Assembly (NCBI RefSeq): GCF_001665395.1
Contig: NZ_LZSG01000010.1
Location: 1 to 64,000, forward strand
Source: Mycobacterium sp. 1164966.3
Lineage (GTDB): Bacteria; Actinomycetota; Actinomycetes; Mycobacteriales; Mycobacteriaceae
DNA: 64,000 bases
Direction: 5' to 3'
The notes beneath the pieces are model-generated. The model searched no databases. It saw nothing but the letters and a program-made list of their open reading frames with translations, and was not told the origin of the DNA. Made by a program: the position numbers and the translations under genes. Positions 60,293 to 64,000 of the stretch are shown here, piece by piece. Positions within the stretch are counted from its first letter, which is position 1; every line of letters starts with the position of its first letter.

Positions 60293-61570
60293 TCACCCGG
60301 GAAACCCATCTGCAACCACGGCCGCCAGTTCGGTGAGCGCTTCGCGGGTCTGCCGCCGCAGCCGGGACAGGTCTATCTCGGCGCCCTCCTCGAGGTGCGG
60401 GTCGAACGGCACCAGGCGCACTGCGCGGCAGCGACGTGAGAAGTGGTCGATCACCTTCTGCATGTCGACATTGCCGGACCTCGGCCGCACCGCATTGATC
60501 ACCGCGACCGACGAGCGCACCAGGTCTTCGTGCCCGTGTGCGTCCAGCCAGTCCAGCGTCGCCGACGCGCGGCGCGCGCCGTCGATGGAACCCGAGCTGA
60601 CCACGAGCAATGCGTCGGACTTGGCCAGTACCGCCGACATGGCCGAGTGCAGCAGGCCGGTGCCGCAGTCGGTGATCACCAAGCCGTAGAACCGCTCCAG
60701 AATGTCCAGGGTGCGGCTGTAGTCCTCGCCGCTGAACGCGTCCGACACGGACGGATCGCTCTCGGACGCCAGCACTTCCAGCCCGCTCGGCCCGCGCGAG
60801 GTGTAACGGAAGACATCGCTGTAGCGCTCGATGGTTCCCGCGTCGTGCAGCAGCTGCCGCACGGTTGCCGTCGTCTCCAGCGGAATCTTCTGGCTCAGCG
60901 TGCCGCGATCCGGATTGGCGTCGACGGCCACCACCCGGTCGCCGCGGATGGAGGCCAAGGTGGCGCCCAACGTCGCCGCGATCGTCGTCTTGCCGACACC
61001 ACCCTTCAGCGACAGCACCGCGATGCGGTAGCACCCCCGCAACGGCCGGTTGATCTGAGCCACCAGGTCGTTGTGCCGTGCGGCGCGGGGACTCTCCCCC
61101 ACGTTGATCAGCCGCCCGGACAGCACGTAGAGCAGGCGGCGCCAGCCTTCCGTCGGGGGCGGTTTGATGGGTCGCAACAGCATGCCGGTGGACAGCTCGG
61201 GATACGGCGTGTGCGGAACCGCTTCCGGGCGGAAGGGCGCATCCACGCGCGCGGCGGGCGCGTCGCCCGGGCCGGTGTAGTAGCCGCCGAATCCCGGCTC
61301 GATCGGCCGGACGCCGGTCGCCGGACTGGAGTCCCAGGGCGGCAATGGCGCGGGCGCGGTCGGTGGGACGACGCCGCGCGGGTCGACGCCGGGGCGACGC
61401 GACTCGGTGCGGAACCCGGCGAAGGCGCGGGTGGGAGGCTCGCTGCCGGGGTGCGCTTCGGAGGCGGGTTCGCCGTGATACGGCGGCAACTCCCTGGTCG
61501 GAGGATCCGCCGCGGCGCGGCCGCCTTGGCCGGTGGGCGTCCCCACGCCAGGGGCTTGATGCTCGGACAC
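60293..61570 (-). CDS. ParA/MinD-like ATPase with Pro-rich N-terminus (Rv0530-like)
   Basis: 425 aa from GTG 61570. Residues 1-150 are Pro/Gly/Glu-rich and disordered. The ATPase domain has the deviant Walker A KGGVGKTT (~187-194) in AVLSLKGGVGKTTIAATLGA, AVDANPDRGTLSQ, and VITDCGTGLLHSAM (Walker B region). This architecture resembles EspI/Rv3876 and other ESX-linked ATPases as well as Rv0530. Likely positions or regulates an envelope machine; partner unknown. Upstream of the ccsA-resB pair? No: it is downstream of them on the same strand, 61 bp after ccsA. Confidence 0.83.
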   Translation of the reverse strand: MSEHQAPGVGTPTGQGGRAAADPPTRELPPYHGEPASEAHPGSEPPTRAFAGFRTESRRPGVDPRGVVPPTAPAPLPPWDSSPATGVRPIEPGFGGYYTGPGDAPAARVDAPFRPEAVPHTPYPELSTGMLLRPIKPPPTEGWRRLLYVLSGRLINVGESPRAARHNDLVAQINRPLRGCYRIAVLSLKGGVGKTTIAATLGATLASIRGDRVVAVDANPDRGTLSQKIPLETTATVRQLLHDAGTIERYSDVFRYTSRGPSGLEVLASESDPSVSDAFSGEDYSRTLDILERFYGLVITDCGTGLLHSAMSAVLAKSDALLVVSSGSIDGARRASATLDWLDAHGHEDLVRSSVAVINAVRPRSGNVDMQKVIDHFSRRCRAVRLVPFDPHLEEGAEIDLSRLRRQTREALTELAAVVADGFPG

Positions 61571-61631
61571 GTGCAGTTCCCCCTTTGGGCCGCTTCTTGG
61601 CCCCTCGGTTGCTTTTGATGCTGACGGGCGG

Positions 61632-62606
61632 TCAGCCCACGCCCGCGTAGGAATGCAGGCCTACAGTCACCAGGTTAACGAAGAACAAATTGAAGACCAT
61701 CGCCACGAAGCCCACGACGTTGATCCAGGCGGCCTTGCGGTCCCGCCATCCCGCCGTTGACCTGGCATGCAGATAGGCCGCGTAGACGACCCACGCAATA
61801 AACGAGACGGTCTCCTTGGGGTCCCAGCCCCAATACCGGCCCCACGCCTGCTCGGCCCAGATGGCGCCGAATATCACCCCGAAACCGAACACCGGGAACG
61901 CGAAGATGGTGGTCCGATAGGCGACCCGGTCCAGCGTCTGCGCGTCGGGGAACCGCTGCACCACCCGGGCAACTGCGCCGTCGGCGCCGGGCTCTCCCAG
62001 CCGCGACGTGCGCAGCAGGAACAAGACGCTGGCAATGCCGGCGACTAGAAACACCCCCGATCCGAGACTGACCACCGATACGTGAATGGGCAGCCAGTAG
62101 GACTGCAACGCGGGCATCACCGGCGCGGCGTTGGCGTAGAGCCAGCGTCCGGAAACGGTGAGCAGGATCAGCACCGGCACCAGCAGGAACACCCACAGCG
62201 GGCGGTACTGGGGACGGCGCAGCACGATCGCCCCAGCGACCAGACCGCTGAAGCACGTCAGGTTGATGAACTCGTACATGTTGCCCCACGGCACCCGCAT
62301 GGTGGCCGCCCCGCGCAGCATGATGCAGGCGAACAGCAGCCCGATGCCGAGGTAGACCACGGCCAGCCCGGCCCGCCCGACGCGTTCGTCGAACGGCCGT
62401 TGCTGGTCGTCCACCACCACGCCGGGGGTCGAGCTGTCGGCAGCTACGCCGGCCAGCACTCGGGCGCGGGTCTCGACGCGACGGCCACCGACGTAGGCCA
62501 GCTCGAAGGCCAGCAGCAGCAGCGCTACCACCAGGGCCACCACCGCCGAGGTGAATGCCCAGTCGGAGTACCTCGACAGGCCGATGTCGACGTGCAGGGT
62601 ATTCAT
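61632..62606 (-). CDS. ccsA: Cytochrome c biogenesis protein CcsA
   Basis: 324 aa from ATG 62606, the exact M. tuberculosis Rv0529 length (recalled). System II haem handling: ~8 TM helices, the WWD-type loop WGRYWGWDPKETVSFIAW, and conserved external histidines (LPIHVSVVSLGSG and a His near the C-terminus). With ResB it delivers haem to apocytochrome c outside the membrane. Overlaps the resB stop by ATGA. Confidence 0.95.
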   Translation of the reverse strand: MNTLHVDIGLSRYSDWAFTSAVVALVVALLLLAFELAYVGGRRVETRARVLAGVAADSSTPGVVVDDQQRPFDERVGRAGLAVVYLGIGLLFACIMLRGAATMRVPWGNMYEFINLTCFSGLVAGAIVLRRPQYRPLWVFLLVPVLILLTVSGRWLYANAAPVMPALQSYWLPIHVSVVSLGSGVFLVAGIASVLFLLRTSRLGEPGADGAVARVVQRFPDAQTLDRVAYRTTIFAFPVFGFGVIFGAIWAEQAWGRYWGWDPKETVSFIAWVVYAAYLHARSTAGWRDRKAAWINVVGFVAMVFNLFFVNLVTVGLHSYAGVG

Positions 62607-64000
62607 GGAACCTTCACCTGAGAACTCCTCGTGGCGGCCGTGTCGTCGCTCTCGCTCAGCCCGGCCAACAACCGCTCGGTCAGCCGCTCGAACTCGTCGC
62701 CCCACCCGGAGTTGTCGGTGCGCGCCAGCCCGCCCAGCTCGACGTTCACCGTACCGGGGGCGTTGTCGCCGGCGGGGGTGAGCCTTATCCACACCCTCCG
62801 GCGGCGCACGACGAGCGAGACCAGCAGTCCGGCCATCATCGTGATGGCGAAGACCAGCACCCACGCCTGACCTGGGTCGTGGGAGACCTGCAGGTTGACG
62901 AACGGCACGGCGCCGTCGAAGCGGACCGTGGTGCCGTCTTGGTCCAGCCGCACCAGCTCCCCGGCCCGCAGGTTGACCCGCTTCTCCTTGGTAAGCCGAC
63001 CCTGCTCGATCAGGCGGGGGTCCAGGCTGAACAGCGATTGCGGACGCCCGGTGTCCAGCCCGGTGTCGCCGCGGTAGATGTCGACGGCCACCGCCGGGTC
63101 GTTGAGCGCCGGGAACCGCGACGACAGCAGGGTGCCGTCGAGCTGCTCGGTGGGCGCCAGCAGGCCCTGGATGGCGATTTCGTGTTTGCGACGTTCCTCG
63201 CCGTTGGGGTAGCTGCCGGCCGGTGGATCGATGCGAGCCACGCCCGACGACAGCAGCGTCTGCGGGTTGTCCGGTCGCCACTGCACCGTTGACGTGCGGG
63301 TTTCGCCGTTCGGGAAGGCCACCGTGAAGGTGGGCGCGTAGCCGTGGCCCTGCAGGTACACCCGGTCGCCGCCGATCCGCAGCGGATGGTTGACCTCCAG
63401 CCGGTAAGGGCGCCAGGTGTTCGCCGTCAGGTCTCTGCCGGCTTGGTAAGCGATGTCCGCGGCGAACGAGGTGGCCTGCCCGGACGGCAGGTAGTTGGCG
63501 GCGAAGTCGTTCACCCTGATGCAGATCGGGTGCAGCGACGTGCCGTCGACGGTGTTGCCGGCGCGGAAGGAGTCGAACGCGGCCGGTGATGCCGAGCAGA
63601 AGCCGGGGCCGCCGTCGGCGATGACGATCACGTTGCCCTCGTAGCCGAACAGCTTGCCGACGGCCACCGCGACCAGCAGACCCAGCAGCGAGAAGTGGAA
63701 CAGCAGGTTGCCGAATTCGCGCAGATAGCCCTTCTCGGCGGACACCTCGACGGCCTGACCTTGGCGCCGGGTGGTCATGCGCCAGCCGCGCAGCCGGCCA
63801 GCGACGGTGGCGGCAATGTCGTCGGGCTCGCCAACGGCCCGGGAGGCGGCGTGCTTGGGCAGCCGGCCCAGGTTTCGCGGCGCGGCCACCGGGGTGGCGC
63901 GCAGGCTGCGGGCCTGCTCGATCATTCGCGGGGTGAGGCAGCCGACGAGCGACACGAACAGCAGCACGTAGATGGCGGTGAACCAGAAGCTCGAGAACAC
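62603..64000 (-). CDS. resB: Cytochrome c biogenesis protein ResB (Ccs1), N-terminus outside window
   Basis: 465 codons visible; the frame is open to base 64000, so the first ~60 residues (by comparison with M. tuberculosis Rv0528, 529 aa, recalled) lie beyond the window. TM segments at the visible start (FTAIYVLLFVSLVGCL), at ~90-112 (LLFHFSLLGLLVAVAVGKLF), and near the C-terminus (WVLVFAITMMAGLLVSLVV) surround a large external domain with ResB motifs (GDRVYLQGHGYAPTFTV). Partner of CcsA, same operon. Confidence 0.94.
   Translation of the reverse strand: MFSSFWFTAIYVLLFVSLVGCLTPRMIEQARSLRATPVAAPRNLGRLPKHAASRAVGEPDDIAATVAGRLRGWRMTTRRQGQAVEVSAEKGYLREFGNLLFHFSLLGLLVAVAVGKLFGYEGNVIVIADGGPGFCSASPAAFDSFRAGNTVDGTSLHPICIRVNDFAANYLPSGQATSFAADIAYQAGRDLTANTWRPYRLEVNHPLRIGGDRVYLQGHGYAPTFTVAFPNGETRTSTVQWRPDNPQTLLSSGVARIDPPAGSYPNGEERRKHEIAIQGLLAPTEQLDGTLLSSRFPALNDPAVAVDIYRGDTGLDTGRPQSLFSLDPRLIEQGRLTKEKRVNLRAGELVRLDQDGTTVRFDGAVPFVNLQVSHDPGQAWVLVFAITMMAGLLVSLVVRRRRVWIRLTPAGDNAPGTVNVELGGLARTDNSGWGDEFERLTERLLAGLSESDDTAATRSSQVKVP

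Overview
The window is GC-rich chromosomal DNA from a Mycobacterium, most likely a slow-growing non-tuberculous species. The evidence is gene content and order. Read from right to left, the sequence follows the M. tuberculosis H37Rv segment from about Rv0528 to Rv0585c, with the orientation inverted in this window (Rv numbers are recalled from memory, not searched). It is not M. tuberculosis itself. galT is one intact gene, a Ser/Thr kinase pair sits between menD and bpoC, the menB-fadD8 interval carries different genes, and several intergenic repeat families are present.

Layout. 1-3.7 kb: 3' part of a flippase-like membrane protein, a repeat-filled gap holding a possible mini-transposon relic, lipoprotein LpqN, and a deazaflavin-type (DUF385) enzyme. 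3.7-8.5 kb: leftward galT-galK-Mut7C RNase cluster, a small membrane protein, and a rightward CYP125-like P450. 8.5-18.3 kb: accessory-flavoured stretch with an FAD monooxygenase, a class III adenylate cyclase divergent from a tandem HD-GYP-like/LuxR regulator, an ABCG-type exporter, an amidase, a lipoprotein, and a LigD-type primase-polymerase. 18.3-21.6 kb: mycofactocin-type SDR, then a small islet of secreted or lipoprotein genes next to tRNA-Tyr. 21.7-25 kb: yajQ, a Baeyer-Villiger-type monooxygenase, and gpsA/gpdA1. 25-44 kb: the menaquinone region (htpX, grcC1, menJ, menG, menD, menC, bpoC, menB) with mannosyltransferase mgtA, fadD8, an inducible methyltransferase, and the inserted kinase pair. 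44-58.6 kb: SDR, glyoxalase, pitA operon, menE, cell-envelope glycosyltransferases, large Pro/Thr-rich and membrane proteins, galE3-like epimerase, MTA phosphorylase, and menA. 58.7-64 kb: fabH, DUF4229, a 53-residue microprotein, a ParA-like ATPase, ccsA, and resB (cut by the window end).

The main theme is respiratory quinone supply. MenD, MenC, MenE, MenB, MenA, MenG and MenJ plus a polyprenyl diphosphate synthase all lie here, with cytochrome c biogenesis (CcsA/ResB) and FabH at the right end. Many genes have a -10 hexamer 5-8 nt upstream of the start codon, so leaderless transcription appears common. Many neighbours overlap by 1-4 nt (ATGA, GTGA, TTGA), which suggests translational coupling.

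The points most worth a second look are: the kinase and companion protein that appear to share a sensor fold inside the men cluster; the degenerate tandem HD-GYP/LuxR regulator beside an intact adenylate cyclase; the palindrome-in-promoter of the Rv0560c-like methyltransferase; a divergent promoter with overlapping -10 boxes between grcC1 and menJ; and three families of intergenic repeats, one showing compensatory changes in its hairpin stem.
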